64,000 nt of DNA from [Actinomadura] parvosata subsp. kistnae (GTDB taxonomy: Bacteria; Actinomycetota; Actinomycetes; Streptosporangiales; Streptosporangiaceae), in NCBI RefSeq assembly GCF_900323885.1, contig NZ_OOHJ01000030.1, forward strand, positions 496,001 through 560,000. Direction: 5' to 3'. This document shows positions 1 to 10,376 of this stretch, piece after piece (the stretch's first letter is position 1; each line of letters begins with the position of its first letter). The notes under the pieces are model-generated. The model did not search any database, had not been told where the DNA came from, and saw only the letters and a list, made by a program, of their open reading frames with translations. The translations under genes were made by a program, and so were the position numbers.

Positions 1-2
1 AG

Positions 3-2102
3 CACCGGCGGCAGAACCTGCGCCGCCGCCAGGTGCGGGCCGCGCTCGCCGCCCTGCTGGCCGTGACCGTCGCGGTGGTGGGCATCCTGATCGCCCGCGA
101 CCCGACAGCGCAGAACAACGCGCTCGCGGCCAGGAAGGCGGCCCGGACCGCCGAGGGGTTGCGGGCGCGCGACCCGGTGCGGGCCATGCTGCTCACCCTC
201 GCCGCCTGGAGCCTGGCGCCGAAGGAGATCGAGGTCAGGGAGTCCCTGTTCGGGTCGCTGGCCCAGCGCGAGTCACGCGTGTGGCGGCCGGGCACGCTCA
301 GCGGCGTCGTCCGGTACGACCTCAGCCACGACGGCAGGACGCTGGCCGCGGTGCGCGGCGGCGCGGTGACCTTGTGGGACGTCGCCGGCGGCGCCCGGCT
401 GCCGGTGGCCCGCGGCCTGAACGTCGGCACGAACGTGACGGCGATCGCCCTGAGCCGCGACGGCGGCAGCCTGGCCGTGGGCTCGACCCGTTCCGTCCAG
501 CTGTGGGACCTGCGCGGCGGGCAGCCCATCGGGCGGCCGTTCGGGCTCGCGTCCGCCGAACGGCTGTCGTTCGGCACGAAGACGCTCGCCGCCGTCAGGC
601 GGCCCCGCGGGCAGGTGTGGGAGCTGTCCGGACGCGCCCCGCGCCGCGTGATGGACGTGCGTGACGACGACCTGGAGTCGGTCGAGGTCTCCGGCGACGG
701 CCGCCTGATCGCCCAGGTCTTCGGCGCGGCCCCGTACCGGCTGCTGACGAGCCGGGGAGCGGGCACGCCACCGGGCGGCGCCGCCCCCGCCCGGGGCCAG
801 GCCGCCGCCTTCTCCCCCGACGGGAAGATCCTCGCCGTCCGGGCCGGTGACGACGTCAGGCTGTGGGACGTCGCCGGCGGCCGGTGGGCGGGCACCCTGC
901 GCGGCGAGCACGCCGGCGGCATCTCCTTCAGCGACGACGCCCGGTACCTGGCGACCTACGACGGCCGGGCCGTCTCCCTGTGGCGCCGGGACGGCGTCCG
1001 GATCCTGCGGCACCCGGCGCGCGACGTCGTGGACGGTCCCCGTTTCGACTCCGCGGCCCGCACGCTCGCCTACCGCGTGGCCACCGGCGAGGTCACCCTC
1101 CTGGACATCGCCGCGCTCACCCGCCCGGGCGCGGTGGTCTCCCGCACCCGGACGGCCGCGATCGACGGGCAGGCCCGCTTCGCCGCGTTCCAGGGCACGA
1201 CCACCCGGCTGATCACCGTCGGCTCCCGCGCGGCCGTCCCGCTGCAGGTCCCTCCGGGCCCCGGCGTGGTGATGGCGTTCGGCCCGGGCGGGCGCGTGCT
1301 CGCCACCAGCACCCCCGACCGGGCGAAGGTGACCATCTGGGACGCCGGGACGAGGCGGCCCGGGCAGACGATCACCGTCCAGGGCGCCTACGCGATCGGC
1401 GGCCTGGCCTTCTCCCCCGACGGGCGCACGCTGGCCGTCGCTCCCCTCCGCGACACCTGGCGGAAGGTGCAGCTCTGGGACGTGCCGCACGCGTCGCTGA
1501 TCAGGGAGCTCGACCAGGCGGGCGGCCCGCGCCTGGCGTTCAGCCCTGACGGCACCTCGCTGGCCGTCAACGGGCCCGGCGACAACGGCGTGGTCGAGCT
1601 CGGCACGGGCGCCAGGCACCGCAAACCGTTCGGCGTGGGCGGCAACGGCGGCCGCGCGCTCACGTTCAGCCCCGACGGGAAGATGATCGCCGCAGGGGGC
1701 GCGAGCACCGGCATCGACCTCATGGGCGCCGCCGGCTCTCCGCTCATCAGGCATCTCGACGTCCCGGAGGAGGAGCCCGACCAGCTCGCCCACGCGGCGT
1801 TCTCGCCGGACGGCCGCACGCTCGCCGCCGGCGGTCTCACCGGCGCCGTCCGGCTCTGGGACGTCGCCACCGGACGCCCGCTCGGCGCCCCGATCCCGCA
1901 ACACGCGGGCCCGCTGCTCGGGCTCGCCTTCTCCCCCGACGGCTCCGCGCTGTTCAGCGTGGGCGGCGACGGCATGCTGCGCGAGCTGCCGATCGAGGCC
2001 GGGCGGGTGGCCGCCGCCGTGTGCGCCCGTACCGGCGTCACCGTGACACCGGAGCGGTGGCGTGACCTCATCCCCGACGCGGACTACCCCGAAGTCTGCT
2101 GA
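3..2102 (+). CDS. WD40 beta-propeller membrane protein, C-terminal part (5' end cut by window)
   Basis: The reading frame is open to the left edge: codons from position 3 read HRRQNLRRRQ directly into the GTG at 33, so the gene very probably starts outside the window. A basic stretch is followed by one membrane helix (AALLAVTVAVVGILIA) and a region rich in Arg/Ala (AARTAEGLRARDPVRAMLLTLAAW). About ten WD40-like repeats follow, each with an FSPDG or related turn and an LWD strand end. This layout is typical of actinobacterial STAND-type NTPases or kinases whose sensor is a WD40 propeller after a transmembrane helix. The upstream effector domain cannot be seen here. The next gene starts 22 bases downstream and may be cotranscribed. 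Confidence 0.8.
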   Translation, partial: HRRQNLRRRQVRAALAALLAVTVAVVGILIARDPTAQNNALAARKAARTAEGLRARDPVRAMLLTLAAWSLAPKEIEVRESLFGSLAQRESRVWRPGTLSGVVRYDLSHDGRTLAAVRGGAVTLWDVAGGARLPVARGLNVGTNVTAIALSRDGGSLAVGSTRSVQLWDLRGGQPIGRPFGLASAERLSFGTKTLAAVRRPRGQVWELSGRAPRRVMDVRDDDLESVEVSGDGRLIAQVFGAAPYRLLTSRGAGTPPGGAAPARGQAAAFSPDGKILAVRAGDDVRLWDVAGGRWAGTLRGEHAGGISFSDDARYLATYDGRAVSLWRRDGVRILRHPARDVVDGPRFDSAARTLAYRVATGEVTLLDIAALTRPGAVVSRTRTAAIDGQARFAAFQGTTTRLITVGSRAAVPLQVPPGPGVVMAFGPGGRVLATSTPDRAKVTIWDAGTRRPGQTITVQGAYAIGGLAFSPDGRTLAVAPLRDTWRKVQLWDVPHASLIRELDQAGGPRLAFSPDGTSLAVNGPGDNGVVELGTGARHRKPFGVGGNGGRALTFSPDGKMIAAGGASTGIDLMGAAGSPLIRHLDVPEEEPDQLAHAAFSPDGRTLAAGGLTGAVRLWDVATGRPLGAPIPQHAGPLLGLAFSPDGSALFSVGGDGMLRELPIEAGRVAAAVCARTGVTVTPERWRDLIPDADYPEVC

Positions 2103-2124
2103 CCTTCTCCCGGAAGGGGGCCCC

Positions 2125-3033
2125 ATGGCCCAAGCGTTGCGAGCCGAGGAGTGCGACGGCGTCCTCGACCTGGTCGAGATCATCCCAGAGGTCGTTCACC
2201 TGGGCTCGGAGCCGGTCAAGGCCGTCTTCCACGTATCCGTCAGCGGCCCCACGTCGGTCTCCGCCCGGCTGGTCACGCCCGACGGATCCGTGGTGAACCT
2301 GCGACCGGGAGGCGAGCGCGGCGACCCCGACTGGTACCCCTCCTACGTGTTCCGCCCGGAGGAGCAGGTCGGCAGATGGGTGCTCCAGGTGGACGCCGAG
2401 ACGGACACGGCCGAGCTGGACTTCGAGGTGCGATGGGATCCGGAGCGGCCGAGGTTCCGCACCCGGATCATCGGCTTCGAGGCCGCACCGCTCGAGATCG
2501 ACGAGGGGCAGTCGCCTCAGGTGCGCGGGCAGGCGCAGTTCTTCACCGACGGCAGGTGGGTGCCGTTCGCCGGGCAGGTCGTCCTGATCGCCTTCCGGCC
2601 CGACGACGACACCGAGTGGATCCACCTCGGCAGGACCGTGACGGACAGGGACGGCACGTTCACCACCGACTTCAGCCCCGACACGAGCGGCACGGTGCGC
2701 CCGGAGCTGAGCCTCGGCTACCAGGAGGTCCGGGAGCTGCACGTCACGGTCCACCACCACAGCGACGCGGTCTGTGGCAAACCCAAGATCAAGACCCTGC
2801 ACACTCCGCTCAGATACCGGCACCGCGTCTACGTCAAGGTGGACGGCCTGCCGGCCACCACGGGGAAGGTGGAGATCTTCGCCTCGTCGCTGGGCAAGGC
2901 CGGGGAGGGCATCTGCCCCAACCTGGACGGCTGGTACGTCATCTACACCCAGCACCATTCGGGGCACAGATGGCGGGCCCACCTCGTCAACACCCCCTCC
3001 GACTGGAGCGGCTGGACGGACGTCATTCCCTAG
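2125..3033 (+). CDS. Beta-rich hypothetical protein
   Basis: 302 residues starting at ATG 2125, chosen because GGAAGGGGG lies about five bases upstream. I do not recognise the family. The protein looks all-beta: an N-terminal Ig-like stretch (residues 10-110, with VFHVSVSGPTSVSARLVTPDG) is followed by a second domain containing VRGQAQFFTDGRWVPFAGQVVLIAF, which resembles bacterial Ig-like folds carrying a tunable-linker motif. There is no signal peptide or membrane helix. It follows the WD40 gene by 22 bases on the same strand. Its stop codon overlaps the stop of the convergent P450 fusion gene by three bases. Confidence 0.6.
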   Translation: MAQALRAEECDGVLDLVEIIPEVVHLGSEPVKAVFHVSVSGPTSVSARLVTPDGSVVNLRPGGERGDPDWYPSYVFRPEEQVGRWVLQVDAETDTAELDFEVRWDPERPRFRTRIIGFEAAPLEIDEGQSPQVRGQAQFFTDGRWVPFAGQVVLIAFRPDDDTEWIHLGRTVTDRDGTFTTDFSPDTSGTVRPELSLGYQEVRELHVTVHHHSDAVCGKPKIKTLHTPLRYRHRVYVKVDGLPATTGKVEIFASSLGKAGEGICPNLDGWYVIYTQHHSGHRWRAHLVNTPSDWSGWTDVIP

Positions 3034-5028
3034 CCGGGCGCCCGCCGCTGGTTCGGGGCCGGTGCGCGGATCAGCAGCCGGTCGAAGCCCACATGCCTGC
3101 CGTTCTCGTAGCGCCGTACGGCCGGCTCACGCAACGTCAGGGGAGGGTGGCGCAGCAGCTCCATCAGGACCGATTCCAGCTCCGCCCGCGCCAGGTGGGC
3201 ACCGATGCAGAAGTGGATGCCGAAGCCGAAGGACAGATGGCGCTGGGGCCGGTCCCGGTCCAGCCGGAAGGCGCAGGGATCGTCGAACACCCGGGGGTCG
3301 TGGTTGGCGGCACCGGTGAGCAGGAGAACGCGTGACCCGGCGGGGATCACCTCGCCTCCCATGGCCGTGTCGCCCTGCGTCAGGCGCGAGCCGTGGTCGA
3401 CGGGTGGCCACATCCGCAGGGTCTCCTCCACGGCATGCGGGACGAGGTGGGGCCGCGCGCGCAGCCGGTCGTACAGGTCCGGTTGCCGGGCCAGGTTCCA
3501 CATGAGGTGCGACAGGGCGTTCATGGTCGTCTCGTGCCCCGCGATCGCGAAGGCGACGAGCATGACGTGCAGCTCCTCGTCCGTGACGGGTCGTCCCTGG
3601 AAGTCGGCGCGGACGAGCGCAGACAGGTAGTCGTCTCCGGGGTGCCGCCTGGCGCGGCGGATCTCCTGGTCGAAGAGCTCGGCGAACGCCGGCCAGAACC
3701 CATCCGGGTGGGAGTCCTTGGGCATGCGCTCCCAGGTGTTGCGGGTCAGCGCGCGAATGCGGCTCTGAGCCTCTTCCGAGAACCCGACGGCCAGCGACAG
3801 AGCCGCCAGGGGCAGCGGGACCGCGATGTCCTTGACGAGGTCTCCTTCGCCCGCTTCGGCGACCGGGCTGACCAGCTCGGCGACCAGGCGGTCCACCTTC
3901 GGGCGCAGGGCGCGTACGGCGGCCGCGGTGAACGGGGGCCGCATCAGGTCGCGGTACGCCGTGTGCAGGGGCGGGTCGTACTCGAGGGGCGCGAAGTAGG
4001 GGGTTCCGGGGGCTCGCGGGCAGAAGACGCCGGAACCGGAAGTGAACCGCCGGTGGTCCTTCAGCGCCTGCCGGACGTCGGCGTACCGGGACAGCAGCAC
4101 GAGCCCGCCGTGGGCGTCGGTGCGGGCGATGGGCCGTTCGTCCTGGAGCCGGTGGTGGACGGCGTGCGCCAGGTCCGGGGTGAACTCCGGTGCGTGATGG
4201 TCGAAGGCGCCGGCCTGCCGCGCGACGGCGGCGGGGTCGGGTTCGGTGAGGAAGTCGCTGATGAGACGCTCCCAGGCGCCGAAGTGGGCGGGGCCGATGA
4301 GGTGCCCGCAGGGCAGCCGGGCCAGGCGGGCGCGGGGGATGGCGGCGGCCAGGTGCTCGGAGTGCTCGGGCCTGACGAGATGGTCATGGGCCGTGGCGAT
4401 CACCAGCGTGGGCACGTCGAGGTGCGGCAGGTCGCGGGACACGTCGGCGCGCAGGGCGAGCTCGGCCTGCGCGAGGATCCCGGGTTGACGGCCGCGGCCG
4501 TCCGGGCGATCTCCTCGTCCAGCTGAGCGGGGGTGTGGCGGGCGAGGTCGGCGGGGTCCGTGCCGAGCAGCAGGAACAGCCGGGCAAGGGCCGCATGCTC
4601 GCGCTGCGCCGCCAGGTGCCGCCAGAGAGCCAGGGTGAGTCGCAGGTGCGGGTCGGGCGCGGCGAAGCCTGCCGTCAGGACGAGGGAGCGGACCCGGCCT
4701 GGATGGCGGATCGCGGTCCGCACGGCGACGGGCACGCCCAGCGAGTATCCGACCACGGAGAAGCGGTGGTGGCCGGCGGTGGTCGCGGCGGCGGCGAGCC
4801 GGTCGGCGAGGGCGTCCAGTTCGAGGGGCCGTCGTCGAGGGGCGTCGTGCCCGATCCGGGATAGTCGGGCGTCAGCACGGTCCATGATGCGGCCAGCGCG
4901 GTGATGATCGGGCCGAAGTTGGCGGCGCAGCTGCCCGCGGCCCCATGAGCCAGCACGACGGCCGGCCGGGACCTTCCCACCGAACCGGGATGAGACCGGC
5001 CCGTCCTCCCCGCTGCCTGGTCACGCAT
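3030..5028 (-). CDS. Alpha/beta hydrolase-cytochrome P450 fusion (two apparent frameshifts)
   Basis: Read from ATG 5028 (AAAGGAG upstream), the product is about 666 residues once two missing bases are restored. One lies near 4829-4831; the other is in a C run at 4479-4481. Residues ~20-255 form an alpha/beta hydrolase with nucleophile GYSLG (Ser ~96), Asp in IATAHDHLV (~216) and His in LPCGHLIG (~243). With no stop and no internal start, residues ~265-666 form a cytochrome P450: I-helix AGHETT, EETLR, and heme loop FGFGIHFCIGAH (Cys ~608). All catalytic residues of both halves survive, so the shifts are more likely sequence errors than decay. The hydrolase-P450 junction itself lies in one uninterrupted frame. 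It diverges from the PKS operon and is probably a tailoring enzyme. No ferredoxin gene is nearby. Confidence 0.75.
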
Positions 5029-5154
5029 CCCCACTCCTTTGAATACAGAAAGTGACTGATTCTTTACTCTAAGTTACCATGGCTTGTCGCGGGGCCGTCG
5101 GCTGGGCGATCGCCTCGGTCCAGACCCCGCGCCCGCGTCACGAACGGGAGCCTC
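5029..5154. promoter_or_regulatory. Divergent promoter region of the biosynthetic locus, with candidate operator
   Basis: This spacer between the divergent fusion gene and the PKS operon has a conspicuous AT-rich core (5036-5077) in otherwise GC-rich DNA. An imperfect inverted repeat, GTGACT at 5052-5057 and AGTTAC at 5072-5077 with 14 bases between, could be an operator. No regulator gene is adjacent, so its ligand is unknown. Promoter elements were not resolved. Confidence 0.35.
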
Positions 5155-8100
5155 ATGAGAGCAAGCGAGATGAGCCGCACCCCCACGTCCGCCGATCACC
5201 CCGTCGAAGCGATCGCGATCATCGGGATGGCCTTTCGCGCGGGCGGCGACATTCGTTCGCCGGCGGCGCTGTGGGAGTTCACCGAACAGGACGGTGATGC
5301 CTGCGGCGACCTCCCGCCCGGCCGCTGGGACCCCTATCGGCGGGCGGGGCCACGGCAGGCGGCCGTGTTGCGCCGGACGACCAGCCGGGCGTCGTTCATG
5401 AGCGACGTCGCGGGGTTCGACGCGGCCTTCTTCGGCATCTCCGCCTCCGAGGCCCGGCAGCTGGATCCGCAGCAGCGCATCATGCTGGAGGTCGCCTGGG
5501 AGGCGCTGGAGCACGCCGGCATTCCGCCACGTTCGCTGGAGGGAACGCGCACCGGCGTCTACGCCGGGTCGGGTCGGACGACTACGGCCGCCGGCTGCTG
5601 GAAGACCTCCCCGGCATCGACGCGTGGACCGGCATCGGGGCGTCCCCTTGTGCGGTGGCCAATCGCATCTCCTACACCCTCGACCTGCGCGGGCCCAGCC
5701 TGAGCGTCGACACCGCCTGCTCCTCCTCCCTGGTCGCGCTCCATCAGGCGTGCCAGGCGCTGCGGCTGGGCGAGATCCCGCTGGCGCTGGCCGGTGGGGT
5801 GCTGGTGATGTCCGGGCCCGGGCTCACCGTCGTGCTCGACGCGGCGGGCGCGATCTCCCCCGACGGGAGATCCAAGCCGTTCGACGCGGCGGCCGACGGT
5901 TACGGCCGGGGCGAGGGCTGCGGCGTGGTGGTGCTGAAGCGGCTGCGCGACGCCCGCCGTGACGGGGATCGGGTCCTGGCGGTCATCCGCGGCAGCGCGG
6001 TGGGCCAGGACGGCCGTACCGAGGGCATCATGGCGCCGAGTTCCGCGGCCCAGGCCGACGTGATGCGGCGGGCCTACGCACAGGCCGGGATCGCCCCTCA
6101 GGACGTGCACTACGTGGAGGCGCACGGCACCGGCACCCGGCTCGGAGATCCGGTGGAGATCGCGGCGCTGGCCGAGGTCGTCGGCGCCGGACGGACGGAC
6201 CGGCCGCCCTGCCTGATCGGCTCGGTGAAGGCGAACATCGGGCACCTGGAGGCGGCGGCCGGGATCGCGGGGCTGATCAGGACCGTCGAGTCGATGCGGC
6301 GCAAGACGCTTCCCGCGCTGCCGATGACCACGGGCCCGGCCGCCTTCCTCCAGGAGCGGTCCTCGGGTCTGCGGCTGGTGACCGAGACCATCCCCTGGCC
6401 GGAGGGGCCGCGCCGCGCGGGCGTGTCGAGCTACGGGTACGGCGGCACCGTCGCGCACGCGGTGCTGGAGGAAGCGCCCGGCTCCGAAGCCCCGGCGCCA
6501 CCGGACGCCGGCGACCGCGGGACTCCGCGGCTCTTCCCGGTGTCCGGCGCGTCCGCGGCCGCGGTGCGGGAGCTGGCCGGGCGGCTGGCGGACGCGGCCC
6601 CGCGAAGCGCTCTGCGCGACGTGGGGCACACCCTCGCGCTGCGCCGCCAGCATCTCCCGTACCGGATCGCGGTCGTCGCGGCCGACCACGCGGAGCTGAC
6701 GACCGCGCTACGCGCCGCCGCGCGTCCGGACAGCCGGCCGGCGCGCGCGCCGGACACCGCACGGGATGCCGTGTGGGTCTATTCGGGACACGGCTCCCAA
6801 TGGGCCGGCATGTGCCAGGAACTGCTGGCCGCCGAGCCCGCGTTCGCCGCCGCGCTCGACGCGTTCGCCGACGTCTACGAGCAGGAGATGCGATTCTCCC
6901 CGATCGAGGCGCTCCGCGAGGGCGGGCTCGGCGGGACGGAGCGGGTCCAGGCCCTGATCTTCGCCGTCCAGGTGGGGCTGACGGCCGTGTGGCGTGCCCG
7001 GGGCCTGCGGCCGGCCGCCGTCATCGGACACTCGGTGGGAGAGATCGCCGCGGCGGTCACCGCCGGAGCGATCACGGTGCGGGAGGGCGCCCGGCTGGTG
7101 TGCCGCCGCTCCGCCCTGGTGGCACGGGTCGCCGGCCGCGGCGCCATGGCGCAGGTGGACCTGCCGTTCGACGAGGCCGCCCGGCGCATCGCGACGCTCG
7201 GCGGCGCCGTGAGCGCCGCCATCGACTCCTCGCCGCACACGTGCGTGGTGGCCGGCGACGCGCGCGCGATCGACGAGCTGTGCCGCGCCTGGACCGCGGA
7301 GGGCGTCGCGGTCCGCCGGGTCGATTCCGACGTCGCCTTCCACAGCGAGCAGATGGAGCCGCTGTGTCCCCGGCTCGTCGAGGCGGCCGGCTTCCTTCGC
7401 CCCTCCCCCGCGCGGATCCCGCTCTACTCCACAGCGCTCGCGGACCCCCGTTCCGGCACCTCGCGCGACGGCGCGTACTGGGCGGCCAACCTCCGCGAGC
7501 CGGTGCGCCTGAGAGCCGCGGTCCAGGCGGCCGCGCACGACGGGCACACGCTGTTCCTGGAGATCTCGCCCCACCCGGTGGTGGCGCACTCCATCGAGGA
7601 GACCCTGACCGGGACGCAGGCGGGCTCGGCGGCGTGCGTGGCGCACACCTTGCGCCGCGCGAAACCGGAACGGGTGACCCTGCTGGACAATCTCGGCCGG
7701 CTCTACGCCCACGGCGCGGCGGTGGACTGGCCGGCCCTGCATCCCGGCGGCCGGCTCACCGACCTGCCCACGACCTGCTGGCAGCACGTCCCGTACTGGG
7801 TCGACGGATCTCCCGCCGGCGCCGCGGCGGGCGGCCACGATCCCGACCGGCACACCCTGCTGGGGGCGGGGCAGGAGGTCGGCACCTCGCCCCCCATGCG
7901 GCTGTGGGCGACGCACCTCGACTTCGACAGCCGGCCCTATCCGCTGTCGCACCCGGTGCTCGGCGTCGAGATCGTCCCGGCGGCCGTGCTGCTCACCACG
8001 TTCTTCACCGCCGCACTCCCGGACACCGGCGATCCGTCCTCCCCCGTCGGGCTGCGGGACGTGCGGCTGCGCGTCCCGGTGAGCGCCGACACCGCCAGGG

Positions 8101-10376
8101 ACGTCCAGGTCGTCCGGCAGGACGGCGTCATCCGGCTCGCGTCGCGGGCGCACGGCACCTCCGGGTGGCTCACGCACGCGACCGCCCAGGTCGCATCCGG
8201 TAGCCCGCTGGAAGCGGACGGCGGCGGTGATCCGGCCACGGAGCCGGCCGAGCCGCTCGACCCCGGCCACGTGCGGGAGCGGCTGGCGGAGCTGGGGGTC
8301 GCGGCGATGGGGTTCCCCTGGAGTTTCGCCTGGATCCGGCGGCGTCCCGGTAGCCTGGAAGGGCTGGTGGCGGCGGCGCCGGAGCAGTCGCCCGTTCCGG
8401 CGAGCTGGGCGAGCGTGCTCGACGCGGCCACCTCGATGGCCTCGACGATCTTTCCCGGCCCGGCCGCCCTGCGGATGCCCGCGGCGATCGACGAGGCCGT
8501 GCTGCGCGGCCCGGCACCCGGCCGGGCGCGGATCCTGGTGCGGCTCACCGGGCCCGACACCGTCGACGTGTCCATCCGCGGCGATGACGGCGCCTGCTCG
8601 GCCCGGCTGTCGGGGCTCAGGTTCGGCCTGCTGGATCCGGCCACGGTCGAGGCCGAGCCCGCCGGCGCGCTGCTCCACCAGCCCGTCTGGCGGCCCGTGG
8701 AGCCCGACGCGTCGGCCCCGCCGCCCGTGGGACAGGTCGTCCTGGTCGGCGGCGGGCAGACGCTTCGCGCGCTGCTCGCCGAGGAACTCGGCACCCGGCT
8801 GCACCTGGTCGACGATCCGGGCCGGTTGCCGTCCGCCCCGCCCCCGACCGTGCTGTTCGCGGCACCTGAAGGAGCCGGCGCGGAAGGAGCCGAGGCGGCT
8901 GTCTTGGGAATGCTGCAGGTGCTTCGCCGCATGACCGCCGGCCGTTTGTGGTGCCTCACCACCGGTGTGCGCGACGCCACCGACGCTTCCAGCCTCGGCC
9001 AGGCACCGTTGTGGGGGCTGGCGCGCATCGCGGCGGAGGAGCGTCCCGGCATCTGGGGAGGCCTGGTGGATCTGCCCGCCCGGCCGGCCGCCGCCGACGT
9101 CGCCGCGTTGACCGGCCTCCTGGACACGTCGCACGACCGGGACGTCCAGTCCGTGCGGCAGGGAGTCGTCGAGACGCTGCGGTTGACCACCGCGGGCGCC
9201 GGCGACGCCCGGAGCGGGGAACGGCTGCGGTGCCACGCCGACGGCGTCTACCTCATCACCGGGGGCCTGGGCGCCCTCGGCCTGGAGGTCGCCGCCCACC
9301 TGGCCGCCCGCGGCGCCCGCCGGCTGGTCCTGCTGGGGCGTACCGGGCTGCCGCCGCGGACGGCCTGGCCCACCGTCGCCGACCCGGCGCTGCGCCGGCG
9401 CGTCGATGCGGTGCGGTCGCTGGAGGCGCAGGGTGTCACCGTCCGCGTCGTGGCGGCCGACGTCGCCGACCACGCGACGCTCGAACGGCTGCTCGATCCC
9501 GAGGCCCTGGGCATGCCGCCCGTGCGGGGAGTCGTCCACGCGGCCGGGACCGTCGTGAACCGCAGGCTGAGCGAGCTCACCGACGACGACGTGCGCGCCA
9601 CACTCCACGCGAAGGTCGCCGGCGCGCTCGCCCTGCACGCCTTGTATCCGCCCGGCGGCCTCGACTTCTTCGTCCTGTTCTCCTCCGCCGGGCACCTGTT
9701 CCGGCTGCCCGGCCAGGGCGCCTACGCGGCGGCCAACGCCTTCCTCGACGCCCTGGCCGTACACCGGCGGGCCGTCGCGCCGGAGGACACCTCGGTGTCG
9801 CTGGCCTGGACCAGCTGGCGGGGCCTCGGCATGTCCATGTCCTCCGACGTGATCGACGCCGAGCTCGCCGCCCGTGGCGTCGGCGACATCACCGCGCACC
9901 AGGCGCTGCGGGCCTGGGACGGCGCGGTGCAGGCGCCCGCCCCGCACCTGGCGGTCTTCCGTCTGACGGGGCAGGGCGGCGACGGGAGCCGGCCGCCGCT
10001 GCTGCGCGGCCTGAACGCTCCCGCGCGGCCCGGCCGCACCGCGGCCGGCGCCCCCGACGCGGCGGCGGCGCGCCTGCTGGCCCTCCCCGGCGATCAGCTG
10101 CGCGCGGCCGTGTACGACGAGGTCCGCGCCGCGGTGGCCGGCGTGCTCGGCACCCAGGCCGACGCGATCGATGGTGAACGCGCCCTGCCGGACCTGGGGA
10201 TCGACTCCCTGCTGGCGGTCCGGCTGCGGGCCGCCCTTGAGGAGCGCACGGACGTCGCCCTGCCGGCCAACGTCCTGTGGAACCGGCCCACCTCCGCCCA
10301 GATCGCCACCCACCTGACCGATCTGCTGTCCGGACGCCGGTGCAGGCAACCGACCACGACTGGAGCCACCGCATGA
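5155..10376 (+). CDS. Iterative type I polyketide synthase, 6-methylsalicylate-synthase type (KS-AT-DH-KR-ACP)
   Basis: ATG 5155 (GGGAG upstream) to the TGA at 10374-10376. A single missing G in the run 5566-5568 shifts the frame; restoring it recovers the KS motif YAGVGSDDYG and gives about 1740 residues, the usual length of bacterial 6-MSA synthases. Domains: KS (~15-445; DTACSSS Cys ~189, EAHGTGT, KANIGH), AT (~540-830; GHSVGE Ser ~627, AFH motif as in malonyl-specific ATs), DH-like/thioester hydrolase (~915-1160; HPVLGVEIVP His ~933, candidate Asp ~1090), KR (~1360-1560; TGGLGALG, Tyr ~1524) and ACP (~1655-1725; GIDSL Ser ~1685). There is no thioesterase. The intact KR points to 6-methylsalicylate rather than orsellinate, but this is inference. 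The stop overlaps the next start (ATGA). Confidence 0.88.

Noticed and set aside
273..2183. 636-codon minus-strand frame opposite the WD40 gene
   Set aside because: Shadow frame: no domain, and the WD40 repeats on the plus strand explain the codon pattern.
3030..4260. The P450 as a separate gene
   Set aside because: There is no start codon with a ribosome site between the hydrolase end (FGAWERLISDFL) and the P450 N-terminus; the frame is continuous.
5563..5575. Programmed ribosomal frameshift in the PKS
   Set aside because: No slippery heptamer or downstream structure is evident, the position lies inside the KS domain, and eight other genes show the same kind of one-base loss.
6708..10349. 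1213-codon open frame on the minus strand across the PKS gene
   Set aside because: It is a mirror of the PKS codon bias in GC-rich DNA, contains no recognisable domain, and the plus strand encodes a full PKS.
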